Under the pieces are notes generated by a model. That model was not told where the DNA came from. It did no database searches and saw nothing but the letters and a program-made list of their open reading frames with translations. A stretch of 64,000 nt of DNA from an uncultured Latescibacterota bacterium (lineage in GTDB: Bacteria > Latescibacterota > UBA2968 > UBA8231), in contig OX638377.1 in NCBI GenBank assembly GCA_951813615.1, forward strand, positions 3,162,001 to 3,226,000. The letters are read 5' to 3'. Below, one piece after another: positions 53,059-60,871 of this stretch (the first letter of the stretch is position 1; every line of letters starts with the position of its first letter). The position numbers and the translations under genes were made by a program.

Positions 53059-54234
53059 ATGCCCACGACAATCGACATGCGCTACGGCTGCAACCCCCAC
53101 CAAGCATCAGCCCGCTGCTTTATGGCCGATGGCCGAGACCTGCCCATCGAGCCGCTCAACGACGCCCCCAGCTACATCAACCTCATGGACGCGCTCAACG
53201 CTTGGCAGCTCGTCCGCGACCTCAAAAGTGCCCTCGGCCTGCCGGCTGCCGCTTCGTTCAAACACGTCTCTCCCGCCGGCGCTGCCGTCGCCGCACCACT
53301 CGACGAGACCCTGAGCGCGTCCTACTTCGTCGCCGACCGCGACCTCAGCCCGCTGGCCACGGCTTATGCCCGCGCGCGTGGTGCCGACCGCCTCGCCTCC
53401 TTCGGCGACTGGATCGCCCTGAGCGACATGGTCGATTTCCCTACGGCCGATCTCATCCGCATCGAAGTCTCCGACGGAATCATCGCTCCCGGCTACGAGC
53501 CAGAGGCTTTAGAGATTTTAAAAAAGAAGAAGGGGGGCCAGTACCGCATCCTGCAAATCGACCCGGACTACGCGCCTGCCGCGACTGAACAACGCGAGAT
53601 ATTCGGCGTCCAACTCGCGCAACAACGCAATGATTTTATCCCCGACGACGCCTTTTTCCACAACATCGTCACGGCCCGTAAGGACTTGTCGGCTATTGCC
53701 CGCCGCGACCTGACGGTGGCAACCATCGCCCTCAAGTACACCCAATCCAACTCCGTGTGTCTAGCCTGCGACGGCCAAGTCATCGGCACTGGTGCCGGCC
53801 AGCAGTCGCGCGTCCACTGCGTGCGCCTAGCCTGCGCCAAGGCCGACAACTGGTATCTGCGCCTACACCCCAAAGTCTTGGGCATGAAATTCGCCAAGGG
53901 CCTCAAGCGCCCGGAAAAAATCAACGCCATCGACATCTATCTGCAAGACGACGTCACCCCGGCCGAACTCCGGGCTTGGGAAGCCAATTTCCGCGAGGTC
54001 CCAGAGCGACTCAGCGCCGAGGAAAAGCGAGAATGGCTGGACCATCTCAAGGGCGTGGCACTGAGTTCAGACGCCTTTTTCCCCTTCCGCGACAACATTG
54101 ACCGGGCGCAGCGTTCAGGCGTGGAGTACTTAGTCCAAGCTGGCGGGTCAACGCGGGATGATCTGGTAATTGAGGCGGCAGACGAATACGGAATGTTGAT
54201 GATTAATTCGGGGGTGCGGCTTTTTCACCATTGA
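53059..54234 (+). CDS. purH: Stand-alone AICAR transformylase (PurH C-terminal type)
   Basis: This 391-residue protein starts at ATG 53059 with GAGGAGGAAC. It contains only the formyltransferase part of Pur[15 protein letters not shown], the catalytic pair in [25 protein letters not shown] and [20 protein letters not shown]. It transfers formyl to AICAR in purine synthesis. The N-terminal IMP cyclohydrolase domain is absent, so cyclisation must be done by another protein. The gene symbol is by family and the single-domain form is unusual. Confidence 0.92.
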   Translation: MPTTIDMRYGCNPHQASARCFMADGRDLPIEPLNDAPSYINLMDALNAWQLVRDLKSALGLPAAASFKHVSPAGAAVAAPLDETLSASYFVADRDLSPLATAYARARGADRLASFGDWIALSDMVDFPTADLIRIEVSDGIIAPGYEPEALEILKKKKGGQYRILQIDPDYAPAATEQREIFGVQLAQQRNDFIPDDAFFHNIVTARKDLSAIARRDLTVATIALKYTQSNSVCLACDGQVIGTGAGQQSRVHCVRLACAKADNWYLRLHPKVLGMKFAKGLKRPEKINAIDIYLQDDVTPAELRAWEANFREVPERLSAEEKREWLDHLKGVALSSDAFFPFRDNIDRAQRSGVEYLVQAGGSTRDDLVIEAADEYGMLMINSGVRLFHH

Positions 54235-54278
54235 GGAATGTGTCTATCTTTGAAAACGAGAGCACTAAGAGGAATGCT

Positions 54279-54560
54279 ATGACGCGAACAACCGAAAAAG
54301 TAATACTCACAATCAATGACAGCGTTATTCACAGCCGTAAGGACACCATGAGCGGTATGCCTGTTTTCAAGGGAACCCGCGTAGTTGTAAAAAACCTCTT
54401 TGATTATCTAGCATCTGGGTACAGCCTGGACGTTTTTCTAGATGACTTTCCGTCTGTAAGCCGCGAGCAGGCGGTGAGGGCACTTGAAATGGCAAAAGAG
54501 GCTCTGGAGAATTACGCTTATGAACGTATCGGCGAATCACAACAGCAGAGCCTATCATGA
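54279..54560 (+). CDS. DUF433 family antitoxin-like protein
   Basis: This 93-residue protein has IHSRKDTMSGMPVFKGTRVV and the helix VFLDDFPSVSREQAVRALEM, the standard DUF433 pattern. ATG 54279 has AAGAGG upstream; the earlier in-frame start at 54231 overlaps purH. Its stop overlaps the PIN gene start (ATGA). Here the partner is a true PIN protein, not DUF5615 as at 4611. Confidence 0.85.
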   Translation: MTRTTEKVILTINDSVIHSRKDTMSGMPVFKGTRVVVKNLFDYLASGYSLDVFLDDFPSVSREQAVRALEMAKEALENYAYERIGESQQQSLS

Positions 54561-55045
54561 AGCGCACTCTTACAGTCAAACGAGTCTATATCGAAACGAC
54601 GATTCCCAGCTACCTAGCTTCACAGCCAAGTCGTGACCTGCTTCAGGCAGCTAGGCAACAAATAACTCACACTTGGTGGAACGACGTGCGTCAAAATTAC
54701 GATCTCTGCATTTCGGAAATTGTTCTAGACGAAGTGGCTTCGGGAGATACTGACGCTGCACAGAGACGCCTATCTTTCTTGAACGATCTTCCACTTCTTG
54801 ATCTGACTAACGCTGTCAACGACATTGCAAAGGCTATTATGGATTCAGGACTACTGCCGCAAGGAGCAGCACGTGACGCCATCCATATTGCCGTCTCATC
54901 GGTTCACGGCATAGATATTCTGTTGACTTGGAATTGCCGACACATTGCCAATGCGGCAATTATGAAGGAACTCCGCGCAATCGTGTCAGGTTGTGGCTAT
55001 GAATTACCAATCCTCTGTACACCCGAAGAACTGCTTGGAGATTGA
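54557..55045 (+). CDS. PIN-domain protein, probable toxin
   Basis: This 162-residue protein begins VKRVYIETTIPSYLASQPSR, with the first acidic residue of the PIN site in YIETT, then ISEIVLDEVASGD and ARDAIHIAVSSVHGIDILLT. These are PIN acidic positions, and TWNCRHIAN ends the core. PIN proteins are Mg-dependent RNases. It is coupled to DUF433 (ATGA) and followed 2 nt later by a small conserved gene, making a three-gene unit. Confidence 0.88.
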   Translation: MKRTLTVKRVYIETTIPSYLASQPSRDLLQAARQQITHTWWNDVRQNYDLCISEIVLDEVASGDTDAAQRRLSFLNDLPLLDLTNAVNDIAKAIMDSGLLPQGAARDAIHIAVSSVHGIDILLTWNCRHIANAAIMKELRAIVSGCGYELPILCTPEELLGD

Positions 55046-55047
55046 TT

Positions 55048-55230
55048 ATGATGAAACCAATGAACGAAAAAGAAACCACGGATGAAATTATCCAAGAGAC
55101 AAGAAGGATCAAAGAAGCCTTGGCAAAATCTATGGATTTCGACCTTGATCGCATTCTAGAAGATGCAAGGCAGAAACAAGAAAAAAGCGGCAGGGTTGTT
55201 CTTTCTCCTCCAGCCCAACCAATTCTCTAA
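55048..55230 (+). CDS. Small charged protein linked to PIN module
   Basis: This 60-residue protein (MMKPMNEKETTDEIIQETRR, then MDFDLDRILEDARQKQEKSG) is followed directly by a perfect hairpin. A 56-residue relative occurs at 58956 with the same plan: a helix with E-I-R-x-I, a FDLxxI core, and an R-K-x-E-K-x-G-x-x-V-V end. It is probably a conserved accessory protein of toxin-antitoxin loci. ATG 55048 has GGAG upstream; the TTG at 55042 overlaps the PIN stop. Confidence 0.75.
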   Translation: MMKPMNEKETTDEIIQETRRIKEALAKSMDFDLDRILEDARQKQEKSGRVVLSPPAQPIL

Positions 55231-55231
55231 T

Positions 55232-55272
55232 CACTAGTCATAAACGAGAAGACCCCTCGTTTATGACTAGTG
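55232..55272 (+). terminator. Perfect 17-bp inverted repeat after the PIN module
   Basis: CACTAGTCATAAACGAG (55232-55248) pairs with CTCGTTTATGACTAGTG (55256-55272) across a 7-nt loop. It starts one base after the stop of the small gene, so it is placed to end that message, although a T run is absent. Confidence 0.6.
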
Positions 55273-55283
55273 CTGAACGAACG

Positions 55284-55395
55284 GCATGGCATCGGACGGC
55301 CAATCCGATTCGTCGGGCGATTGCCGGGCGTTTCGTCCTGCTCATCGATGTGGTTATCCGCTCTCCAGAAGTTCTCGCCGAGCAGCGCGATGAAC
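55284..55395 (+). pseudogene. Fragment of a MntA-like nucleotidyltransferase gene
   Basis: It reads NPIRRAIAGRFVLLIDVVIR followed by SPEVLAEQRDEP, about 90% identical in DNA to the C-terminal part of the gene at 59170-59514. The N-terminal catalytic half and the HEPN partner are missing. The downstream ~150 bases to 55547 hold no clear gene. Confidence 0.85.
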
Positions 55396-55547
55396 CTTTT
55401 TTCGGAAGACGTACAATCTCGCCAGCTTTGATGCCCGGCTTGACAACGCTGTCGCCGATATCCACTCTCTCCACTTAGTCGCCTACTAGCTTCTGACGGA
55501 TACGCCGTTTTCAAAAATGATTTTACAGCCAACAACGGGAGTTTCAG

Positions 55548-55812
55548 ATGGGTACTAGAACGATCCAACTCGACGACGATGCCGAAGCTACCTTGTCCGT
55601 TTTGTGCAACCAGACCGGCCTTTCCATATCAGAGGTGCTCAAGCGCGGCCTCCAAGCGTATGCGGCGTTAGCACCCAAGGTGCCAACCGCCGAAACGCCA
55701 TACGAGGTCTTTAGCCGTCTCGATTTGGGGCCGGGTGGCTATGCTATTGCCCCCGGCCAAGAGCGCCAAGAAGGCCGCTACCGAGGCCATTAGAAAGAAG
55801 CATCAGCAGTAA
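55548..55812 (+). pseudogene. Ribbon-helix-helix antitoxin, frameshifted near its end
   Basis: The start MGTRTIQLDDDAEATLSVLC and GLSISEVLKRGLQAYAAL fit an RHH (CopG-like) antitoxin. After GGYAIAP the open frame gives GQERQEGRYRGH and stops at 55793. One base off, the normal family tail AKSAKKAATEAIRKKHQQ is read and stops at 55812. The slip is at the CCCCCGG run. No toxin follows; instead a truncated DUF5615 fragment is next. It could still bind DNA, because the RHH fold is intact. Confidence 0.82.
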
Positions 55813-55852
55813 TTATAGGAGACACCTTTCTCGCCCAAACGTAACCTCAAGA

Positions 55853-55957
55853 ATGAGAGTGCTTCTCGATGAGTCGGTTCCATGGGCGTTGAGACACTAT
55901 TTGCCCGGACGAGAGGCGCGGACGGTCAGGTCCTTCCAAGCAAACAGACCACAATAA
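55853..55957 (+). pseudogene. Truncated DUF5615 PIN-like gene
   Basis: A 34-codon frame, MRVLLDESVPWALRHYLPGR then EARTVRSFQANRPQ, matches the N-terminus of DUF5615 proteins and stops early. Just before it (55820-55852) is a short piece like the end of the small gene at 58956 (TCGCCCAAACGTAACCTCAAG). The ATPase gene starts 9 bases after the stop. Confidence 0.8.
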
Positions 55958-55966
55958 GAATTCACT

Positions 55967-57094
55967 ATGTCCACACTCCACAGTATCTCGATCAAAGGCT
56001 TTAAGAGTATTAGCCATATTGAGAATTTGCCGCTTGGCCCAATCAATGTACTGATCGGTCCGAATGGCTCGGGCAAGTCGAACTTCATCGGCGTGTTCTC
56101 CTTCCTCAATGCCATCCACTCAGAGCATCTTCAACAATACGTCATTCGGGCCGGTGGGGCTGATAAGGTTCTACACTACGGATCTAAGACAACAGAGGAG
56201 TTAATCGTTCGGCTCTCTTTTGAAGAGAAGAGCTACAAGTATGAGATCAGGCTGAAGGCAACGGACGCGGATGCGCTCTATGTGGACGCGCTCCGTATGG
56301 AATTAGAAGGTACCCAGTCGGAGCATCCTGGATATCAATCTGGACAATCTTTTGATAGTACATCTAGCGACGAAGTCGAACTTCCCTCATTGCCGGAAGC
56401 ACCACAACTTGAGAATGACATAAAAAACCCTCTCGACAGTTGGCGTCTCTACCATTTTCACGACACGAGTTCTGGCTCGTCAATGAAGAAGACTGCCGAC
56501 TTGAACGACAACCGCTTCTTTCGTCCAGATGGTGCCAACTTGGCCCCGTTTCTGTATTACTTGCGCGAGAAGCACGAGTCTTCGTATAGCCTGATCCGTC
56601 GTACCGTACAGAGAGTTGCGCCGTTTTTTGACGATTTTGCACTTGCGCCTCAACAGCTCAACGAGGATAAAATTCGCCTTGAATGGCGACACAAAGGAAC
56701 CGACGCCTACTTTGATGCCGCTTCGCTCTCGGATGGCTCGCTCCGGTTTATTGCACTGGCGACCTTGCTCCTCCAGCCGGAATCGCTTCGGCCCTCGGTC
56801 ATTCTCTTAGACGAACCAGAGCTTGGCCTGCATCCCTACGCGATCACTATGTTGGCCTCCCTTCTCAAGCAGGCAGCGGCCCAAACGCAGATCATTCTGG
56901 CGACCCAGTCGCCGTTGCTGCTTGATCACTTTGAGCCAGAAGATGTGCTCGTGGCCGACCGCGTAAACGGACGAACACAACTCACGCGGTTGGATACGGC
57001 TAGCCTAGAAACGTGGTTGCAGGACTACAGTCTCGGCCAGTTGTGGGAGAAGAACGAGATCGGTGGTCGCCCAGCCCCAGAAGAATTGGGGTGA
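55967..57094 (+). CDS. AAA ATPase (AAA_21/SMC-like), putative defence component
   Basis: This 375-residue protein begins LHSISIKGFKSISHIENLPL and has Walker A GPNGSGKSN, an ABC-type signature near LSDGSLRFIALATLLL, Walker B VILLDEPELGLHP and the switch His region ILATQSPLLLDHF. It is cytoplasmic and should dimerise with ATP. The GTGA overlap with the DUF4276 gene that follows makes a two-gene operon typical of OLD- or PARIS-like abortive defence, in which an ATPase controls a toxic partner. That role is inferred. Confidence 0.9.
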   Translation: MSTLHSISIKGFKSISHIENLPLGPINVLIGPNGSGKSNFIGVFSFLNAIHSEHLQQYVIRAGGADKVLHYGSKTTEELIVRLSFEEKSYKYEIRLKATDADALYVDALRMELEGTQSEHPGYQSGQSFDSTSSDEVELPSLPEAPQLENDIKNPLDSWRLYHFHDTSSGSSMKKTADLNDNRFFRPDGANLAPFLYYLREKHESSYSLIRRTVQRVAPFFDDFALAPQQLNEDKIRLEWRHKGTDAYFDAASLSDGSLRFIALATLLLQPESLRPSVILLDEPELGLHPYAITMLASLLKQAAAQTQIILATQSPLLLDHFEPEDVLVADRVNGRTQLTRLDTASLETWLQDYSLGQLWEKNEIGGRPAPEELG

Positions 57095-57780
57095 GCCGGT
57101 TACTCGTACATGTCGAGGGCGAAACCGAAGAGACCTTCGTAAACGAAGTGCTCAGCCCCTACTTGTATAATCGTGGCTACTCCGAAGTGAGTGCTCGCTT
57201 GATGGGGAACGCTCGCCAGCGCAGTCGCCGAGGCGGGATCAAGGGATGGGAGGAGGTGAGGAAGGATATATTGGGTCATCTCAAGCAAGATACTGGACGC
57301 CTTGTCACTACCATGGTGGATTACTACGGGCTACCGCAAACTTGGCCGGGAAGAAAGGCCGCGGGCAGGACTGTGTTCGCGCAGAAAGCAAAGACTGTTG
57401 AGGCTATGCTTTCGGCAGACATCCGCCAAAGGATGGGCAGCACCCTCAACCCAGACCGCTTCATTCCATACGTGATGATGCATGAATTTGAGGCCATGCT
57501 TTTCAGCGACTGTGAGGGATTCGGCCGCGGAATTAGCCGCGTGGATCTCGTCCAGCCTTTGCAGGCCATTCGCGACCAATTCGCCAGCCCGGAAGAGATC
57601 GACGATTCACCTCATACCGCACCCTCCAAGCGCATTGAGCATCTGATGCCTAACTACCAGAAGCCGTTTATGGGAAACTTAGCTGCATTGGAAATCGGTA
57701 TCCATGCAATCCGCCGCGAGTGTCCACATTTTGAGAAGTGGTTAGAACGCTTGGAACACTCGCTGACGACTTCCGGCTAA
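57091..57780 (+). CDS. DUF4276 family protein (TOPRIM-like), partner of the ATPase
   Basis: This 229-residue protein starts at GTG 57091, overlapping the ATPase stop as GTGA. It begins SRLLVHVEGETEETFVNEVL with the E-G-x-T-E motif shared by TOPRIM-type nucleases and RloB-like proteins. It continues with VTTMVDYYGLP (an acidic metal-site candidate) and VMMHEFEAMLFSD. The family is found next to ATPases of this kind. Nuclease activity is an inference from the TOPRIM-like residues. The longer frame from 57013 lies inside the ATPase gene. Confidence 0.88.
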   Translation: MSRLLVHVEGETEETFVNEVLSPYLYNRGYSEVSARLMGNARQRSRRGGIKGWEEVRKDILGHLKQDTGRLVTTMVDYYGLPQTWPGRKAAGRTVFAQKAKTVEAMLSADIRQRMGSTLNPDRFIPYVMMHEFEAMLFSDCEGFGRGISRVDLVQPLQAIRDQFASPEEIDDSPHTAPSKRIEHLMPNYQKPFMGNLAALEIGIHAIRRECPHFEKWLERLEHSLTTSG

Positions 57781-57852
57781 ACGGAAAAGTTGAGAATGAC
57801 TTTCTGAAAATCCGCAGGGGAAATAAAGCCTGAGTGAGTTGGAATATCCTCG

Positions 57853-58110
57853 TCAAGAAGTATTCATACTCTGTGCCCTCAAACGATCTAATCCATCGGG
57901 CGAAAGGTCGAGGTACGATTCGATCTGCCAGCGTTCGACGCTAGGGAAATCAATCAAAAACTCTTCAATTGAATGATCGGCCTTGAGGTAGTCAACAAGT
58001 GTGTCAACTGGGACCCGCGTGCCAGCGAATACCAAATCGCCACTGTGTACCTCTGGGTCCCGAGAAACCACCTTCCCGAGTTCAATAGCGTTGTGTCTCG
58101 CTTCTGCCAT
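57853..58110 (-). CDS. DUF433 family antitoxin-like protein, partner lost
   Basis: This 85-residue protein has SRDPEVHSGDLVFAGTRVPV followed by SIEEFLIDFPSVERWQIESY, the DUF433 pattern. It points toward the DUF4276 gene. Right after its stop, one frame off, the sequence ILLDEDIP is read, which is how DUF5615 partners begin, but the rest is gone. It is therefore probably an orphan antitoxin left when the partner was cut by the inserted ATPase pair. Confidence 0.82.
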   Translation of the reverse strand: MAEARHNAIELGKVVSRDPEVHSGDLVFAGTRVPVDTLVDYLKADHSIEEFLIDFPSVERWQIESYLDLSPDGLDRLRAQSMNTS

Positions 58111-58286
58111 AGTATGGACTTCGCGTCAATGGCGATTATAGCTATACAAGCAAGATAACGATGCACCTAAGATGAACAAGATTAAAACGGCCCCCGTACC
58201 TCCGACAGCAACGCCCTCTCCCGCGCCTTGAGATCTCTCCAAAAGACCACTTGAGGCAAGTGCGGCAATGCCGCATATTAATAGCT

Positions 58287-58618
58287 ATGCAGATATTTGC
58301 CACTCCGACCTACGAGCGGGCTATCCGCAGGCTGCTTCCAGATGACAGCCGACGGGAGATGGAGGATGCCATAGTGGCCGATCCCACTGGAGCATCGGTT
58401 GTTCCGGGAACCGGAGGTATTCGCAAGTTGCGTTGGGCTGGTTCGGGACGGGTAAGTGGGGCGGCATTCGGACGATTTACTTCCATCATACCGATTCAGA
58501 AGCCGTCTATATGCTGACAGTCTATGCGAAGGCCGACCGAGACGACCTGAGCCCGGCGGATAAGAAAGCGCTAACAAGGCTAGTGGCTGCGATTAAGGAA
58601 AAGGAGAAAACCAAATGA
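58287..58618 (+). pseudogene. RelE/HigB-like toxin, frameshifted
   Basis: From ATG 58287 the protein reads MQIFATPTYERAIRRLLPDD and GIRKLRWAGSGR, then leaves frame. One base off it continues KWGGIRTIYFHHTDSEAVYM and LTVYAKADRDDLSPADKKAL to a stop at 58618. Together they give a normal HigB-2/RelE toxin of ~110 residues. The toxin stop overlaps the antitoxin start (ATGA). The loss of one base near 58455 should kill the toxin while the antitoxin stays open. Confidence 0.87.
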
Positions 58619-58920
58619 CAACGGAACGAACTCCATTAGGTCGAGAAATCGAGACGGCACTGGGAGAGGTACTCGCCCATGTGCGCGGTGAGATTGATCT
58701 TCCCTGCCGAATCGTGGATGATCCGACCGCCGAGCGGATTCGCGCACTTCGTGACGGGATGAAGCTGAGTCGCAAGAAATTCGCCGAGCGGTTCGGTCTC
58801 GACGTACGCGCAGTGCAGGATTGGGAACAAGGCCGTCGCGTTCCAGACCGCGCGGCCCGCGTTCTACTGACTGTTATCGACCGTGAGCCAGAAGCGGTTG
58901 TGCGTGCCCTTGGCACGTGA
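58615..58920 (+). CDS. HigA-type helix-turn-helix antitoxin
   Basis: This 101-residue protein has an XRE-type HTH in its C-terminal half (IRALRDGMKLSRKKFAERFG, LDVRAVQDWEQGRRVPDRAA). The N-terminal part holds the toxin-binding segment (LGEVLAHVRGE). It binds DNA and represses its own operon in the family. Its toxin gene is frameshifted, so it may persist as a repressor or as protection against related toxins. Confidence 0.88.
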   Translation: MTTERTPLGREIETALGEVLAHVRGEIDLPCRIVDDPTAERIRALRDGMKLSRKKFAERFGLDVRAVQDWEQGRRVPDRAARVLLTVIDREPEAVVRALGT

Positions 58921-58955
58921 GTAAAACCGAGGGTTCCTGACTTTGGAGAAGAAGA

Positions 58956-59126
58956 ATGAAGAATCCTATTGTCGAAGAAATTAGAAAGATAAGAGATGCA
59001 CACGCGGCCAAGTTCCAGTTTGACTTACACGCAATCTGCGAAGACCTTCGCAAGAAGGAGAAGACCTGCGGTCATCCCGTCGTGTCTTTCCCGCCCAAAC
59101 GTATGCTCAAGAAGCCGTCTGAGTAG
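58956..59126 (+). CDS. Small charged protein, second copy of the family at 55048
   Basis: This 56-residue frame (MKNPIVEEIRKIRDAHAAKF, QFDLHAICEDLRKKEKTCGH) has a TTGGAGAAG site 6-7 nt before its ATG. It ends SFPPKRMLKKPSE. It resembles the protein at 55048 in charge plan and in the FDL-x-x-I core. It follows the HigB/HigA unit and precedes the MntA/HepT pair. The function is unknown. Confidence 0.72.
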   Translation: MKNPIVEEIRKIRDAHAAKFQFDLHAICEDLRKKEKTCGHPVVSFPPKRMLKKPSE

Positions 59127-59169
59127 AGTACCGTAATCAAACGGAATATGCCTATGGCAAGGGACGCTT

Positions 59170-59514
59170 ATGAATGCCATTGAAGCCCATATCGACAGCG
59201 CCACGATCCAAGCTATAGCACAACTGATTGTCGAACGCTTTGATCCAGAACAGATCATTCTCTTTGGCAGCCATGCTCGCGGAGAGGTTGGAGCGCACAG
59301 CGATGTGGATCTGCTGGTCGTGCTCCGTACAGACGCAGGACGGCCACAGCATGGCAATCCGATTCGTCGGGCGATTGCCGAGCGTTTCGTCCTGCCCGTT
59401 GATGTGGTTATCCGCTCTCCAGAAGTCCTCGCCGAGCAGCGCGATGATCCATATTCCTTGATCCATAAGGTGCTGGAAGAGGGGAAAGTGCTGTATGAGC
59501 GGCGTGTCGCCTGA
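59170..59514 (+). CDS. MntA-type minimal nucleotidyltransferase antitoxin
   Basis: This 114-residue protein has ERFDPEQIILFGSHARGEVG followed by HSDVDLLVV, the G-S-x-D-x-D site of minimal nucleotidyltransferases. In MntA/HepT systems it adds AMP to the HEPN toxin and silences it. The stop overlaps the HEPN gene by 20 nt. A fragment of a second copy lies at 55284-55395. Confidence 0.92.
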   Translation: MNAIEAHIDSATIQAIAQLIVERFDPEQIILFGSHARGEVGAHSDVDLLVVLRTDAGRPQHGNPIRRAIAERFVLPVDVVIRSPEVLAEQRDDPYSLIHKVLEEGKVLYERRVA

Positions 59515-59911
59515 ACAAGGGTGGTTCGAGAAGGCCGATCAAGATCTGGAGATGGCCCGTCGGGCGTTGGGGCCAGAAAAACCCCTGCCGGGGATGGCCT
59601 GCTATCACGCTCAGCAATGCGCCGAGAAATATCTGAAGGGCTATCTGATCGCTCATTCAGTACCTTTCCGCTTTGTACATGATCTCGTTTACCTTACGCA
59701 GCTATGCACGGCACGCGAACCAGCCTTTGAGGCACTGATGTCGGCTGCTGAAATTTTGGGCGAGTATGGGACGACGGTGCGCTATCCGATGGAGGGAACA
59801 GAAGACCCCGATGTAGAAACGGCTAAGGAAGCGATCCGACTGGCCGAACAGGTTGCTGCTTTAGTCTTGCATAGTTATAGACCTACTTTACAGGAAGGAG
59901 ATCGTAATTGA
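59495..59911 (+). CDS. HepT-type HEPN toxin
   Basis: This 138-residue helical protein has GMACYHAQQCAEKYLKGYL and VHDLVYLTQLC, typical of HEPN proteins paired with MntA. HEPN toxins cut RNA. The usual R-x4-6-H motif is not obvious by eye, so activity is uncertain. A GGAAAG site lies upstream, inside the nucleotidyltransferase gene. It is the last gene of the toxin-antitoxin island. Confidence 0.9.
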   Translation: MSGVSPEQGWFEKADQDLEMARRALGPEKPLPGMACYHAQQCAEKYLKGYLIAHSVPFRFVHDLVYLTQLCTAREPAFEALMSAAEILGEYGTTVRYPMEGTEDPDVETAKEAIRLAEQVAALVLHSYRPTLQEGDRN

Positions 59912-59961
59912 ATCTATGGCGATATAGATGATCTTGCGCCGGGGACAGTGAACATACTTAA

Positions 59962-60106
59962 CTGACGTTACGCAGAAACTTCTTGGGTAGGAGATGCTTC
60001 GCTTCGCTCAGCATGACAGGGCTGGTGCCCTGCTTCTCGGTGTCATGCTGAGCGGAGCGAAGCGGAGTCGAAGCATCCCATACCTAGGTGCCGTGCGTAA
60101 CATCAG
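59962..60106. mobile_element. MITE-like element with 13-bp terminal repeats and 8-bp target duplication
   Basis: The ends CTGACGTTACGCA (59962-59974) and TGCGTAACATCAG (60094-60106) are inverted repeats with one mismatch. ATACTTAA occurs directly on both sides (59954-59961 and 60107-60114). Inside is a large palindrome whose arms start GATGCTTCGCTTCGCTCAGC (59993) and end CGAAGCATC (60077), with TGTCATGCTGAGCGGAGCGA between. There is no gene. It ends 18 nt past the target repeat from the ureG stop. Confidence 0.88.
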
Positions 60107-60131
60107 ATACTTAAAATCCATTTCATCGCGC

Positions 60132-60857
60132 TCATCTGTCTTTAGCAACTTCCGACAACAACGCCCTCTCCCGCGCCATGAGAATGTGCCCAACAATCGC
60201 CTCCAACCCCTCCCGATCCTTGATGCAAGCAAAAACCGTTGGCCCCTCGCCGCGCATCTTCTTGGCGTCGCGATCCATCACCCCCAGATCCGCCCCCACC
60301 ATCTCAGCCAGATCAGTTTTGTTAATTACCAACAAATCCGACTGCGTCGTCCCCGGGCCGCCTTTGCGCGGAATTTTGTCGCCGCCGGACACGTCAATGA
60401 CGTACACCGAATAATCGACGAGCTCGCGGCTGAAATGAGCCGCCAAGTTGTCGCCGCCGCTTTCGACCAGCAGCAAGTCGATACCCCCGGCGAAACGATC
60501 CATCAAGTCTTCGAGCGCATTTAAATTCAGCGAAATATCCTCGCGGATCGCCGCGTGCGGACAGCCACCAGTCTCGACGCCGACGATGCGCTCCTGTTCC
60601 AACGCCTCGTGCCGCAGCAGAAATTCGGCGTCCTCGCGGGTGAAGATGTCGTTGGTGACCACCCCCAAGCTATACTCGTCGCGCAGCCTCTCGCACAAAG
60701 CCTGCAACAGCGCCGTCTTGCCGCTGCCAACCGGCCCGCCAATCCCCACCGTAAAGGCGCGCTCGGCAAAATCGCGGTGCGGGTCCGAGCCTTCGCTGTC
60801 GGCAAAGAATCCGGGCGAGTCAAAAGGCTCGTGTGTGTGGTCGTGGTCGTGACCCAT
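60132..60857 (-). CDS. ureG: Urease accessory GTPase UreG
   Basis: Of 241 residues, the His-rich N-terminus ([12 protein letters not shown]) is a nickel-binding feature, followed by P-loop [35 protein letters not shown], the metal motif [24 protein letters not shown] and INKTDLA. It delivers nickel to urease using GTP. ATG 60857 is taken because the His-rich segment begins there. It is the last of the four urease genes seen. Confidence 0.96.
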   Translation of the reverse strand: MGHDHDHTHEPFDSPGFFADSEGSDPHRDFAERAFTVGIGGPVGSGKTALLQALCERLRDEYSLGVVTNDIFTREDAEFLLRHEALEQERIVGVETGGCPHAAIREDISLNLNALEDLMDRFAGGIDLLLVESGGDNLAAHFSRELVDYSVYVIDVSGGDKIPRKGGPGTTQSDLLVINKTDLAEMVGADLGVMDRDAKKMRGEGPTVFACIKDREGLEAIVGHILMARERALLSEVAKDR

Positions 60858-60871
60858 ATATCCTCCTGCGC

